Below are positions 46,499-58,110 of a stretch of DNA of 64,000 bases, piece by piece. Positions within the stretch are counted from its first letter, which is position 1, and each line of letters opens with the position of its first letter. Source of the DNA: Chiua virens. Taxonomy: Eukaryota; Basidiomycota; Agaricomycetes; Boletales; Boletaceae. Under the pieces are notes generated by a model, which did no database searches, was not told the origin of the DNA, and saw only the letters and a program-made list of their open reading frames with translations. The DNA lies in contig JAHNUO010000005.1 in assembly GCA_019787685.1 (NCBI GenBank), positions 2,170,001 through 2,234,000 on the forward strand, in the 5' to 3' direction. The position numbers and the translations under genes were made by a program.

Positions 46499-47857
46499 AT
46501 GACCCAGTGGCCCAACGAAAAGGATCCTCACTCAAACTGGCTGCCCCCGCCCGAGCAAGGCTCTAAGTCTCACCCTCCCTCGGAGAAAGCCCAGTCTGAC
46601 TGGTTATCACCACCAGACAAGGGCCAGAGTTCAAATTCATTCCCCCCTCCGGAGGAGCTGGCCCCTCGCGATCCACAGGGGTACTACCCCTCACCCGAAG
46701 GACCCCCGCCCGACTACGAGTATGCTCAGAAACACGGTCCCTCAGGCTCTAGCGGATACGCGCCGATCCAAGGTAAAGATAACGAAATATACTGCGTCCC
46801 ACCGCGCCCCGCGTCCGCACCCATTCCCGAGGCCGGACCATCCACTGCCTCGTCCTCCCAGAACGATGGCAAGAGTAGCAGCTTCCTCACAACCCTCAGT
46901 TCCTTCTTTGGCAACAGCGGCCCACCACTGATGTGGAACCGCCCCGCACCGTCTCACTTCCCTTACAACACCTTCCCGCCCATGTGTCTCATCTCGAACA
47001 ATCACAACGTAAGCGACGGATTTCCAGAGTTACCCCCGCCATGCCAGATGAATCCACACCCATTCGCGACGCACGACGTCACCGAGGAGGACTGGAAACG
47101 GTACGTTGGTCGTCACGTTCTCGATGACGTGCTTACTAACACTTGGACCACAACACCGAACTCTTTCCGGTGATCACAGGTTCTTGGCCGACGTCAAAAA
47201 AGGGGGTTCACTCTCGCCTGGACAACGTCTCAAGTCGGGCCTCCTCCCGACGGTGATGGGGCTGAATCTCATCAGTTCGTCATCTCCTTTTCGATGAACG
47301 AGCGAGTGACTAACCTCATATCAGCGGGTTTCATGGCGTCTGCGCTCGTTGAGAAAAGGATGAAGTACAGAAATAGGGACGCAGCTGGGGATGTTATCGA
47401 TCACTGGAACCATGTTCGTCTTCCCTTCATTTTCTCTCGCACGCTGTTGCTCACCAGACTTCTGTAGTACTTTTTTGGACCGAGAAGGATGGAAGTAGTG
47501 CTCTGTCAAGCGTCTGAGAGGTTGAGTGGCCGATTGGGTACAGCGCCGATCACCGACCCTATCCAGGAACGCATGGCGCTTGGGTTACGTAGACCCGGGC
47601 GCGGGGATGACGACTATTTGTCTGATTCATCGTCTTCCGACTCTGAGGACTATAGACGTGGTCACGGGTATGACCACTCACACGGACATGGCGATAGGTT
47701 CGGGCGTCGTGCTGCGAGAAGGGAGAGACGTGAGCTAAGGAGGGAGAGACGTGGTGAACGCCGCGAGGAAAAGCGGGCTAGGCGAGGTGAACGACGCGAG
47801 AGAAGAGACAGGGGGGAGAACAAGGCACCTTATCAGCTTTTCATCACTGCGATATAG
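46499..47857 (+). CDS. Conserved fungal hypothetical protein, Pro-rich N-terminus and Arg/Glu-rich C-terminus, 391 aa
   Basis: Exons 46499-47100, 47180-47274, 47325-47413 and 47468-47857; phases close to 392 codons. The N-terminal half is disordered and Pro-rich (WLPPPEQG, GPPPDYEYAQKHGPSG). The ordered core is split over introns 1-3: TEEDWKRFLADVKKGGSLSP, GFMASALVEKRMKYRNRDAA, GDVIDHWNHYFFGPRRMEVV. It resembles a core I associate with hypothetical proteins of many fungi: a DW..FL.DVK start, a middle helix and a W...FF.PR end. The C-terminus is acidic/Ser-rich (DYLSDSSSSDSEDY), then strongly basic with repeated RRERR. Function unknown. The gene is intact and probably conserved rather than accessory. 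Confidence 0.75.
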
Positions 47858-48215
47858 ACCATCTCGAGAGTAAGTTTCACTTTGAACGTGTGGAATAGAA
47901 TCGCATATTGCTGCCGATCACGCAATTGTGGAGATCCAGCATTCAAGCGCTCACTTTGGATTGTTATCAGAAATTTGTGTCTACATGGGATTGTACGCGA
48001 CGAACTAAAGGATCGGCATCGCATTGCGCGGCGAACCACAATTGTGCCGGTGATGGTGAACATCGAACAGGAGTAGTGTATCCAAGAAAGATTTTTTCTG
48101 TTACAATCATCACAGCACTGCTCTCCGGGGAGTAAGGTGATCCTGACCCTAACAACTCGATATCTTCCCTCAAGCTTCTTTGATTGTTCCCGGCCTCAAT
48201 ATTGTTTTCCTAACC

Positions 48216-49953
48216 TCATGCTGCTTCCCCCTCGACGATATCCCCAACCTCGGTCTGAACACCAGCAGCGAACACCATTGGGCCTCCGGCAGCGGCGCCG
48301 CCGCCGGACATTGTGGATAAACCAAACCCAGTGTCGATCCCATCCCCATGTCTGGCTTGAACATTATGGGTGTACATCTCCCGCATGCTTATGATGAACC
48401 GAGGGGTCAGAGTGAATGCGGGAACATCTTGCACAATAGCCGCTACTATGAACTGCCATCCTGTTGCCGGAAGCTCCGTGTTAAACAAGAAATTGAGGAG
48501 GTTCATCAGGAAGATGCTATAAAGGACAGGAAGGGACCGTCAACCCGATCAGGAATGAATATGTTGACAGGGCAAATGATTTTGGAATTGATGAGGACGG
48601 GGACGTACGCGAAGAAGTAGAAGAGGCCCTGCACGACGAGCAATTTGATGTATCGGTTGGGTTGCCACTGTTTTGTTACACGGTACATTTGGATCGATTG
48701 CCTCACAAACTGGAAGATTGCGAGCGTGCATGACACCGCAGCAAAAGTCATTTGCAGAATGTTAGACACGTCCACGAAGATGAGCGGTGCAAATGTTTGA
48801 TTCGAACACGATGAATATCCCAGTACTTGGGTTGTAAACCCTGACTGCTGGTTAGTGGAATACATACTCATTGGGTCAGGGTAGAGTATACATACATGGA
48901 TTATTCTTTGGATTGCTGTAACCTGCAGTATACACTACCACGAAAATCATATTGACAGAAAATAACGCGAGAAGCACGCTGATGGTTGGCCTCGATCGAT
49001 TGTACAATGCCCATACGCGCAGGATCATCACGACTGTGATCATTGTCGTTAATTTGATTTTCTCGTTCGAGGTACATTTCCACTCACGATCGGCTGCACC
49101 CTGAAAGAGAACGTAGGTCCACAACTGGATGTCATACAATATTTCGCCTTGAAGCGCGGATGGGTGGAATGATGCGGGAATGATTGAGAGGGCTCACATC
49201 TGTTGAATAATATCAAGCCTGTCTCAAAGGCGCAACTTGAGTGATCAGGGTGCACCAAGTACGTACATCTGCGAGTCGTGATACATATCAGTACTGGAGT
49301 GAACGTTGATCCCTAGGTAAATATACCTTTGCAGGACCAGGTAGGAAACTACTCCCGACTTTCATTGCGGTTAAACATTAATCAAATTCGCATTTAATGT
49401 CTTACTGAGAACACTGGTTCTGATGGCCACTCCAGATCAGTATTCGGTATGTGTGACAAAAATCCATGGCTCACGCTAGAGTGGATAGGCCACAGTAACG
49501 AACCTGTAGGAAGGCCGGCTAGAAAAGTCACAGTGCACTGGAGCTTCGGTACATACAAGAATGAACAGTGTGGACACCCAGGACCACGGCTTGTTCTAGA
49601 GTTTATCAGTAGTGCGTCGCATCAACTCAGAGAAGTGGCCGTGTACTGACCCAAACATATGATATCTTCAGCACCATCCGAGTCAATCAGATAAAACTTT
49701 CCATTCCAAACGGAAAGTTTGCAAGCTGTACCTCTTTTGGTAAAACGAGGACTGGCACTGACGGATAAGTTTGTGCCTCGTATTTGTACGCAACCGAAGA
49801 CTTACCGTAATCATATACGACGGCTGTGAGTATAATGACTGTGAAAAGCCTATAAGAGTGATCAAAACGAGTGAGATCGGACATACGAGATACATAGTCA
49901 TTCTGCTGAATGGAAATGAGAGAAGGTACCAGTGATATGGCAGAAGAAGACAT
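48216..49953 (-). CDS. DUF6533-type multi-pass membrane protein, copy C
   Basis: Starts at 49953 with MSSSAISLVPSLISIQQNDY. Exons then give ILTAVVYDY, VPVLVLPKE, a short ISYVW exon, NKPWSWVSTLFIL and VRYCGLSTL, which together match the DUF6533 module. Downstream: VSYLVLQRYIYLGINVHSS, MYDIQLWTYVLFQGAAD, VVMILRVWALYNRSRPTISV, VDVSNILQMTFAAVSCTLAI, VRQSIQMYRVTKQWQPNRYI, and the tail LTPRFIISMREMYTHNVQAR with a Gly/Ala/Glu-rich end. The linking segment around 49240-49150 is not cleanly resolved. It is divergent from copy D with about 700 bp between starts. Confidence 0.75.
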
Positions 49954-50654
49954 GGATTTGAACTGAGCGACAGAAAAGAGGGAGCGCCAGTGAGCAGCTA
50001 CACTGCTCAGGTTTATAAGGTCAGTGATGTATTGATGTTCCATTTTCGTGCGGTTTAGGTCCGCTCTTCTGAGTTGCGGCATCACTGCCCTTATGAACAT
50101 CACTGGCGTCTGCCAGCCTCGTACTGGCTATAGGTTTTACTTCAATGCATTGTTGGCATCCATTTGATGGTAAGGGCCATACCTTTGTTCTTTTTCCAGA
50201 TCGCATGATTCGCGTGAGTCTGTTTCTGATTTAAAACTCTTCGCTTCAGGTGGTGACTGTCAGTGACCAGGAAAGGTCGGCTTCGTAAAATTTCACCGCG
50301 ATATGAATGGAATGTCATAGCAAAGTTCACTTTTTCATATTTGTTAGATAGAAAAGGTAAAACGTTGATATCAATGTAGCAGCGGCCATCGCCATACTGA
50401 TGCCCATCGAGAAGCATTCCGCCCATTGCGGCGGGATGTCTTCTTCAGTCTTCCTATAAAATTTTTAGGACGACTCACCCTCATTTCCGCTCATTGCCTC
50501 GGGCCCTGTCACAGATTCCCACACCTACAATTCTCACCTTGTATGTATTGCCACCGCAAAATGAATACCGAGGCTTTATAACTTGAAACTGAGCTCAGAG
50601 TAATCTACCCGAGTCACTTCCCTTCTGATTGCATCGGTTCAGTCCATCAAGAAC
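49954..50654. promoter_or_regulatory. Shared upstream region of divergent DUF6533 genes C and D
   Basis: About 700 bp between the two start codons. The stretch 50165-50240 (CCTTTGTTCTTTTTCCAG then CAGTCTGTTTCT-like text) recurs upstream of copy E near 62560-62605, so the duplication carried 5' flanks as well as coding sequence. CTATAAAATTT lies at 50455, rather far (200 bp) from the start of D. Confidence 0.4.
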
Positions 50655-52438
50655 ATGTCCGAGTCTTCTTTACAGTCTACTCTCGTAGCTCTTCAGCAGA
50701 ATAACTATGTGTCTCGTATGTTATTCCGACTCCCCACTCGTGATAACCAGTGTCTTAGTTTGTTTTTTTTACAGTCGCTATGGTCACCGCCATCACATAC
50801 GATTGCAGTAAGCATTGAAATGAATTCCGTTTCGACACTGTGAACCTCAATCTTATCCCTCAACAGTTCTTGTCTTTCCGAACGAGGTACGGCTTCAAGT
50901 TGTATGCTACTTTCATTCACGGAAGAGTTTATCTGATTGATTTCAATAAGATGAAATACATCTGGGTCGGCGTACAACCATTTCGGAAGTTGACGCATTG
51001 CTAATAAATTTACAGAGAAAGCCGTGGACCTGGGTGTCAACCTTGTTCATTATCGTGTATAATAGAATTCCAAGTTCACGAGTACATTCTGTAGCAAGAC
51101 TTTCGCAGGTTCGTTATTGTGGGGTATATAATCTTGCGTGAGTAATTCACATGATCCTTGAAGGCTAACCTTACGCGTCCATCAGGATTAATGCCCTTCG
51201 TAAGTTTCATACACCCATTATATATTTCATACAAATTTTGATTGTGATGAAAGTCGGAAGTACTTTCATACCTGGTCCTGCCAAGGTATATTTTCTCAGA
51301 TATCAATGATCATTGCACGTATTGATGTGGATTATTGGGTGCTCGTAGACGTATGTGTTCGGTATACTCATATCATCGTGCCTCTGACACCATAACACCC
51401 GGTGTTTATTACATGTTAGTTGTAAGCCCTCTCCCATGCATTTCACCTTCCTTTCACTGACTGGTATTCGAGGTGAAATATTGGGCTATATCGAAAATTG
51501 GACCTACCCTCTTTTTCTGGGCGCAGCTGATTGTGAGTGGAAATGTGAACACACTTCAGATCACGAAATGAATCGATGTAAGTTACAGTCGTAATGATTC
51601 TGCGCGTGTGGACAATATACCATCGATCAAGACTAATCCTTGGGATCCTTCTCATCTTGTTTTCCATCGAAATCATTTCCATCGTGGCTGATGCGATCTA
51701 CAGTGTCCCGAAGCATGAAAGTGTATGTATACATTGCAGCTCGAAACACGTATATCATACCAATCAATTATCAGATCTCACCAATCAATTACTGGAATAT
51801 TCGATTTGCACGCAGCAATTGACATCATCACTCGTGTTCTCGGAAGTGTCCAGCATTTTACAACTGAATTTTGCTGCAGTGTTATGTATTCTTGCCATTA
51901 TCCAGTTCGTGCGGCAGTCTTTCCGAATGTACCGCGCTACAAGACAGTGGCAATTCAACCGATACATTAGTTTGCTCGTGCAGCAAGGTATTATCTATTT
52001 CTTTGCGTATGTATCCGTCTTCATCGCTCATTCTTGGTGACTAACAGTGGCTTCGTCTGCTGCAGCATCTTCCTGCTGAACTTCATCAGCCTACTTAACG
52101 ACTTAAAAATGATTCCAGGCACAGGATGGCAGTTACTATTTGCGGGCGTCGTCCAAAACATGCCTGCCTACACTCTAGCCCCTCGATTCATCATTAGCAT
52201 ACGGGAGATGTATGCCGATAATGTCCAAGGCGGGCATGGCGGCGGTATCGACTCTGGGTTTGGTTTATCCGTGATATCCAGCCGTGGGGCTGCTGCCAGA
52301 AAGCCGATCGTGTTCGCTGCTGGTGTGCAAAGCGAGACCGTGGAGAATGTTGAGGCAGATGACCAGCAAGATGACTCTGGGAGGGGAGATATCGAGTTGG
52401 TGCCAAGGGAGGCTTGGGCAGAGCATACATATATTTAA
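50655..52438 (+). CDS. DUF6533-type multi-pass membrane protein, copy D
   Basis: Starts at 50655 (MSESSLQSTLVALQQNNYVS). The N-terminal DUF6533 module runs over small exons: AMVTAITYDC, ILVFPNE, MKYIW, RKPWTWVSTLFII, VRYCGVYNLA. Later: GYIENWTYPLFLGAAD, an intron, then TVVMILRVWTIYHRSRLILG, ILFSIEIISIVADAIYSVP, an intron, VSSILQLNFAAVLCILAIIQ, VRQSFRMYRATRQWQFNRYI, an intron, and IFLLNFISLLNDLKMIPGTG. The tail is APRFIISIREMYADNVQGGH followed by an acidic DIELVPREAW end. The stretch near 51300-51480 could not be spliced with confidence. Function is unknown; the topology suggests about seven membrane segments. Confidence 0.75.
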
Positions 52439-52729
52439 GATCCCATACTCTCAATATGCCGCCGTCCGTTCATGCCTCAAATTCGAATCTGTACTTTTGT
52501 TGGCGATATGCCAGTGCTAGGCAAGACTCATCTTCGAGGGACTGTACGGGACAAAATAAGACTTGCGCCTTCTCTTTCGAGACTCTACAACTCGAAGCAT
52601 GAAACTTGAGAATCACGTCAGTGTAAAAATCGTTGCACAGAAGTACCACATTGATTGGTTCGATCAATCCATTCAGCGTGCTGCATCGCTTGCTCAAGTT
52701 TTTCGTATTTCTTGACATGACGATCCCAC

Positions 52730-53020
52730 GCGGGCATCGCCAACATCGCCATCAGCCCGACTATGTATATTGAATTCGGTACTCACAAGAAGGAACATGA
52801 TTGTAATCCAAGACCATAGTTTAAGTTGCGTTCTTATCAGAAAAGCATCAGCTGCGTAAATGGCTGTGCACCGATCCAGAAGTACTCTATCTTCATCAAA
52901 GATCAATCATGATATCAGCGACAGCTTTTAAGTTGTCCGTGATAGAGTCCACGAAATGCACCTCTTTTGGCAAGAGAAAGACCGGCAATGGTAAGTTTGC
53001 GGCTCACAGTAGGATAAAAC
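52730..53020 (-). pseudogene. DUF6533 N-terminal remnant
   Basis: On the minus strand: PLPVFLLPKE next to a GTGCAT donor, then an IEYFW mini-exon, then QLKLWSWITIMFLL next to a GTGAGT donor. These match successive exons of the full copies (LVLPKE, IEYIW, KPWTWVSTLFLL). The donor after IEYFW reads GATCGG instead of GTCGG, and the rest of the gene is missing; the sequence below 52740 instead carries a piece of fragment X. It is a dead partial copy. Confidence 0.65.
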
Positions 53021-54603
53021 CTGTGCCATACCGTAGTGGACTGCGCTACCCAGTGGAGTGTGGTCGCTAGTTGGGTGAAGGTGCCAGTGGGGAGAACGGA
53101 GGCATCTTGTCTTGAGGAAGTGGCCCCACTGACGACAATCAGCACCCGGTCGTCCCCATGCGGCACCACACGGGCATCATTTCCGAGTGGATTCGGTCCC
53201 TTTCCATGCAATAAGGGACACTGATGCTGGGGCTGGGGCCCGGGCCCCTGTAGTCCGTGTGTGGGAGCGGGTACCTGGGCTGTCGAACCTGCTTAAGTAA
53301 CTCATCCGTCAGGCACCCCTCTCGAAAGATCAGGGTCGAGGAGAGGTAATGGGAGCCAACTACGGTGTGAGCAGAGGCGGGGAACGGGAACGGAACGGGA
53401 ACGGGAACGGGATGGGTCCAGTTTCGAGCCTGCGAAAGCTCTCATCAGGGGGCTACCGCTACCCCGACCGTCCTCCCTTTCAAGGCCGTTCAGGTGATCC
53501 CATTCCGTGACGTATGGGGAGTTGGCACTACTAGTAACACGAAGCTGCCAGTGGAGTGTATGAGGTGTCGGCAGTGACCCAGTGCGGGAATGCTAGCGAG
53601 TGGGGGAAATGCGAGTGGGGGTGGGTGGGAGACTTCCAACGCCTGATAAGCGATCACCTGGCACAGCACTCCTTTCGGAATGCCACCACTGGGGATTTAT
53701 TCGGAAGCATGCACTGGGAGTCCAGCGTCGGAACCATCTGGTGCGCGGCCCGCTCCACACTATCAGCTGAGTGATTCGCGACTGTATCGATATCTTTGCC
53801 AAGGGGCGGACGTCTGTGATGTCACGGAGTCTTGATGCGCTGCAGCTCCCCATAATGACTGTAATAGTGTATATCCATTGAAAACGTTCACGATCCTGAT
53901 TATGACTGTTGCTACTAATCAGCAATTTGTCCAACTGACACTTATGACACTTAACCGCCCTTGTGTAGCCTGGCCGAATATCACACTGGCAGCATTTCCA
54001 AACTCATTCAAAAAGGCCGCACAAGTGCAGTTAAGTGTGGTAAGTGCCACGACACAATTTCCTGATGGCCTATCCCGCCATCGTTGTCCTGCCGCCAGGG
54101 GCAACCACTTCCTGTATACCTATCGGTGTGTCACAGCTCTTTTTCCTCCCGGGTGCTATTGCAACTCTAGACGGGTCGATGACTCTCCAAATTTGCATTG
54201 GCTGTGAACTTAGTCCAACCACTGGCACCAAGGTACGTCTTTTAGTACCTAACTTGCCCCTTGGCAGATGTGACACTGGCATGTGGGGTGTATATGGGCG
54301 CTCGAGGCTCTTGATGCCGAGATACGTGAGACTGATCCGCGGAAAAGGATTTTTGCGTTCCATATCCTTGTTCCTCACTTACTAGATGGATTTGTTGTTC
54401 AGACGCCGCTGCCATATGATGGGCCCAATCAAGTATTCGATGTTAGGGTCCCACCGCCAAGTAGAACGAGTTTTCTTCCTGTGCGGCAAATATAAGTAGT
54501 GGGTTGATTGAAAGCTCGACCATTGTTAGGTTTCCCTCTTCTTCTGAAGGTTAGTACATCCACGGCGGTCATTAGGCATATTTCTGAATACGATCACAGC
54601 ACC
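53021..54603. other. GC-rich low-complexity stretch and unresolved possible exons upstream of the HET-like gene
   Basis: 53230-53430 holds GC-rich simple sequence, including GGGGCCCGGGCCCC-like text at 53235 and an ACGGGA repeat at 53385-53410. From 53899 a frame MTVATNQQFVQLTLMTLNRP leads to a GTAAGT donor. LFFLPGAIATLDGSMTLQIC then IGCELSPTTGTK follows from a CACAG acceptor and ends at a GTACGT donor. Further text at 54300-54495 (LDAEIRETDPRKRIFAFHIL) is also protein-like. I could not join these into one gene. Confidence 0.3.
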
Positions 54604-56724
54604 ATGAAGAATCTCCAAGAGTCTTTTTTAGGTGCATCATCATTTGGCACTGGGCAGCATTGCTGCTATGACAGCCAGTATCGGCCCATGTACCATGGGT
54701 TAGAGCAGCGATACATCAGCCCTACTACTGGCAAGTGCAGACCACTTGTAGTCCAAGCCGTCCACCCCAAGCATCGTCAGAACATCGAGAGAATTGAAGT
54801 TCGCGTTGGAGACAACACACCGAAAGCAAGGAAGCTTGCCCTTTGGCTGGTGCTTCATGCACCATACAGATTGGAGGACCTCCCCATGTGGCTTGTACGA
54901 TGGGCTTGGTTTACGCTCGCGCTCATATGGCCATTCAATGTACCAAAGCACACGGGACTCTATCCCGCCTACCTATCCAGATACTATGGACAACTCTGGA
55001 TTGCTCGTTCCTCTCGTGAGCATTCCGAGCGTCGAAAGAAACTAGGAATAAAGGCTGTAGAGCCCGTTCGCGAAATCACTCATGGTGCACACCCCAACCA
55101 ACTCTTCATCCATAATCCTGTGTCAAACTCTTGGGACGTCTGCTCTGACTCCAATATCATCAAACAACAGCGATACATCGCCATCTCTTATGTATACAAG
55201 GATATCGTTCCCGAAGGAACGGATGGACCAACTGAACTCAGGTTAAAACAGGAATTTCTTACGGAGGTTCAAGCTGTCGTGGAATCTCTCAACGAATCTG
55301 CCTACTGGATCGATATCACACTGATAGACTCTGCGGCAATTCGGAAATTTCCGGAAAAGGTCGACAAGGATCTTTATCGTATGGCAGACGTTTACCGTAG
55401 CGCCCAGTTCACCCTCATCATGCTCTCCCCACCCCCTCCAGTCACTGAAAAAGAGGCATGGTTGAAGTATGGAGAACGTCTTTGGACTCTTCCGGAAGCC
55501 CTCTTGAGTCGTGAATTGCGCTTCAGGTTCAGAGCGGGCGATGTCACGCCCATCACTCTCCATCAGCTCGCAAATCGTGCCTACGTCCATCTCGCCGAGG
55601 AGTCAGCTATCGTCAATGCGTATGGATTGAGAGATCCGTTGGAGAGGTTAGAAAGACTCTCGTTACTCAAGGCCGCCCTTTGGCGACGCGAGAGCAGCAA
55701 TTTAAAACGCATTCTTGAAAAGCAGGAACAAGGCTTCGAACCCGTATTCATGGCAGAGAGGGTGTACGCGCTCATGGGGTTCTTTGAGCATCGTATCCAT
55801 CCACACGCAAAGGAAACAATGCTACAAGCGCTCGTCAGACTCTCTATGGCGAACGACAACGACCGCCTCGTAGAACGCATGGTCTGTCTTTTACCTCCGC
55901 CGAGTCCCGGGATTCCTCAGACTGCTTGCTGGTATGCAGAGCAGGACGAATGGGGAGCAAACTTGTGGGACATTGAACCGGAGATCCAGGTGGTGGGAAT
56001 GACTGAAGACCATGCCCTGATCCTTGGAGGTTGTCGAGCAGCTGCCATCCGGTGGAAAGACTTCCCTTCTATCGCGTTCGCTACCCGGCCATCCTTGAAG
56101 CGCACCATTGCGAATTACCTTCCAAATATCTTCTGGGAAATTCTCATCGCTGGGATTCTCCTAGAGATCGTTTATAGCAACTCTGGGGCAACGCCGGCTG
56201 GGGTACATGCTCTGCTCATCATCGGGATTCTTCTGATGTTGTTGGCACCGCTGCTTGTTGCGTATGGCGCTTCTGGGCGCATCGTTCATGCCCAGCCATG
56301 GTTGATTGGGGTCAGAGGGTTGATATCTGTGGAAGAAGCATCTGATCTCCTGTATGGGGGTTCTGTCTTTGCCTTGCCTAGAACGTCCTACAGCGCCTCT
56401 GGAACACCCTTGTCCAGAACAGAAACAGGTCAGTTCAGGCGCGGGGACAAGATCCAATTGGACCTCCTCAAACCTCGAGACGGGAGAAGAGAAGCCGACG
56501 ACCTGTACACGCTGGTTGATACGTTGTCAGCCACAATTTACTATTTCCGCGCTGCACGTCCACCGACGGTGTGTCTGTACATGGGCCGTGAGTCAGGGAT
56601 GGGACGGTTCGTGTTGTGCAGCGAACGATGCACGATCAACCAGTTGCACAAGGAGACGGTGGTCAGGATGCCATGGCACATCAGTCAGAATATGCGTGCG
56701 TGCGATTGGGTTGCGCTTGGTTGA
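54604..56724 (+). CDS. HET-domain-like membrane protein, 706 aa
   Basis: Single exon. The first ATG is at 54604; the open frame extends upstream without one. The layout follows fungal heterokaryon-incompatibility (HET) domains with altered signatures: YIAISYVYKD (about 190-199) for the usual SY.WG strand, YWIDITLIDS (about 233) for the WID..CIDQ motif, LYRMADVYRSAQFTLIML (about 256), ERLWTLPEALLSREL (about 291) for R.WT.QE, and AERVYALMGFF (about 383). Two close membrane helices follow near 506-525 and 535-555 (WEILIAGILLEIVY, ALLIIGILLMLLAPLLVAYG), then a soluble C-terminal domain. Classical HET proteins are not membrane-bound. The conserved Cys of the HET motif is absent (TLIDS). A role in recognition or cell death is inferred from family only. 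Confidence 0.65.
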   Translation: MKNLQESFLGASSFGTGQHCCYDSQYRPMYHGLEQRYISPTTGKCRPLVVQAVHPKHRQNIERIEVRVGDNTPKARKLALWLVLHAPYRLEDLPMWLVRWAWFTLALIWPFNVPKHTGLYPAYLSRYYGQLWIARSSREHSERRKKLGIKAVEPVREITHGAHPNQLFIHNPVSNSWDVCSDSNIIKQQRYIAISYVYKDIVPEGTDGPTELRLKQEFLTEVQAVVESLNESAYWIDITLIDSAAIRKFPEKVDKDLYRMADVYRSAQFTLIMLSPPPPVTEKEAWLKYGERLWTLPEALLSRELRFRFRAGDVTPITLHQLANRAYVHLAEESAIVNAYGLRDPLERLERLSLLKAALWRRESSNLKRILEKQEQGFEPVFMAERVYALMGFFEHRIHPHAKETMLQALVRLSMANDNDRLVERMVCLLPPPSPGIPQTACWYAEQDEWGANLWDIEPEIQVVGMTEDHALILGGCRAAAIRWKDFPSIAFATRPSLKRTIANYLPNIFWEILIAGILLEIVYSNSGATPAGVHALLIIGILLMLLAPLLVAYGASGRIVHAQPWLIGVRGLISVEEASDLLYGGSVFALPRTSYSASGTPLSRTETGQFRRGDKIQLDLLKPRDGRREADDLYTLVDTLSATIYYFRAARPPTVCLYMGRESGMGRFVLCSERCTINQLHKETVVRMPWHISQNMRACDWVALG

Positions 56725-57107
56725 GGTTCTCGTTTCTTCTCTTTATGACCGTGGCTATTATGATTAGTTCTTTCTCACCCGTGTCGGTTTATGGACGTCA
56801 TTTGACCAAGGGGTGGTGTGTCGCACTTGGCTCAGATTTGATGTATTGCGGGATCTCATATTACAATATCCTAGACTTGTGTTTTGGTGTGACCAACTCA
56901 GAATCTATTCTATCTCATTGTCCCTTGAAATAGCCCGAGGAGGATGCAATCCCAACTCGGTTGCTCGGAACCTAACCACGACACACGTCAGAAACACGCA
57001 TCGACAGACGTACTGGTCCAATCATCACTGGATACCTAATCAACCACTTTATCCTTGATTTTCGCCTCTCCACCAGGTCGAACACTTTGTAACTCAGCGC
57101 CTATATC
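56725..57107. other. Intergenic region downstream of the HET-like gene
   Basis: No recognisable feature. It probably holds the 3' untranslated region of the HET-like gene. Confidence 0.4.
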
Positions 57108-57488
57108 ATGCCCACCACAAAGGCCACGTGCACCTCTTCCACCTCTAGTACTTTCTCCAGTCTCCGCGGACGTTTTGGCTGTGGCATCTGTCATCCAAGT
57201 TTAGCATTGCTCATTCACCACGTTTCCCATCGTCATAGACGAGTCATTGGCTGGCGCACCGTTAATCCAGAAATCCAATCCAGATCGCATGCGTTCGACG
57301 CCATCCCAGGAGCGCGTCATCCGCGCGCCGTTCGAAGAATCGAAGATGGTTTGACTGTCGTTAGGATGAGAGGATTGGTATTGATTCCATGTGGAGGTTC
57401 AGAGGTATTCGCTGGCAGGAAGGCTGAGGAGAACAACATTGTCGCGACTGGTGTCAAGAGTACGAGCAAGGCGTGTAAAGCTGGATGA
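57108..57488 (+). CDS. Block Y, copy 2: unknown ORF of 126 aa
   Basis: Open frame starting MPTTKATCTSSTSSTFSSLR, with a Cys-containing GRFGCGICHPSLALLIHHVS, then NPEIQSRSHAFDAIPGARHP and EVFAGRKAEENNIVATGVKS. It is paralogous in the same frame to 41209-41665, and conservation of the frame between the copies supports coding at some time. No domain or signal peptide is evident. The reverse strand also carries an open frame with a hydrophobic start (ALLVLLTPVATMLFSSAF). Confidence 0.35.
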   Translation: MPTTKATCTSSTSSTFSSLRGRFGCGICHPSLALLIHHVSHRHRRVIGWRTVNPEIQSRSHAFDAIPGARHPRAVRRIEDGLTVVRMRGLVLIPCGGSEVFAGRKAEENNIVATGVKSTSKACKAG

Positions 57489-58110
57489 CGTTCCAGCGAG
57501 AAAAGATTCACGCATGAGGTTGGTGCAACACTAGGGAGATTGGTGCCGATTGATCAGGTTGCCAAAGTAGACAGCGAAGAAAACGTCTAAGACAAATATA
57601 ATGTGGATGTGGGATGAGCTGTAGAGGGGTTTAGTGACATCAAGCCGCGTAAGAGAGAAAAAGAGACAACTCAACAGGGACGATAAGACGTGAATGCCAT
57701 CTGCGCCCAAGTGCGACCGACCAATCGAACTGGCTCATATGCACGCTTTGACCTCCCAATCAAATGCCGCAGGAAATTTGGGAAGCTGGGGTAGGGACAT
57801 TGTGAGAGTGCAGTGCGGGTGGTAGCGAATCGGCCATTGATGTACGATGCATGATGGTGCGGTGTTTGGACGTCGTGGAAGAATCACTACGATGGGGGGC
57901 TAGTGAGACTATTATTCATTGGGCGAGAATGATCAGAAGCTGCCAGTTATGAATATGTCAATTGGAGACTCAACGTATTTTGCAATCAACTGTGGAACAG
58001 GGACGACCTGGAACCAAACAAAGTAAGCTCTTCCAGACTCACGTCGAGATCAAAAGGTTCCCTACATCACTTGCGAATTCTTTGTATGCGTCTTCAAGTT
58101 CTCTGTTCCG

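Noticed and set aside
53385..53410. ACGGGA short tandem repeat as a possible telomeric or origin-like sequence
   Set aside because: Only a few imperfect units, interstitial, and not a known fungal telomere repeat.
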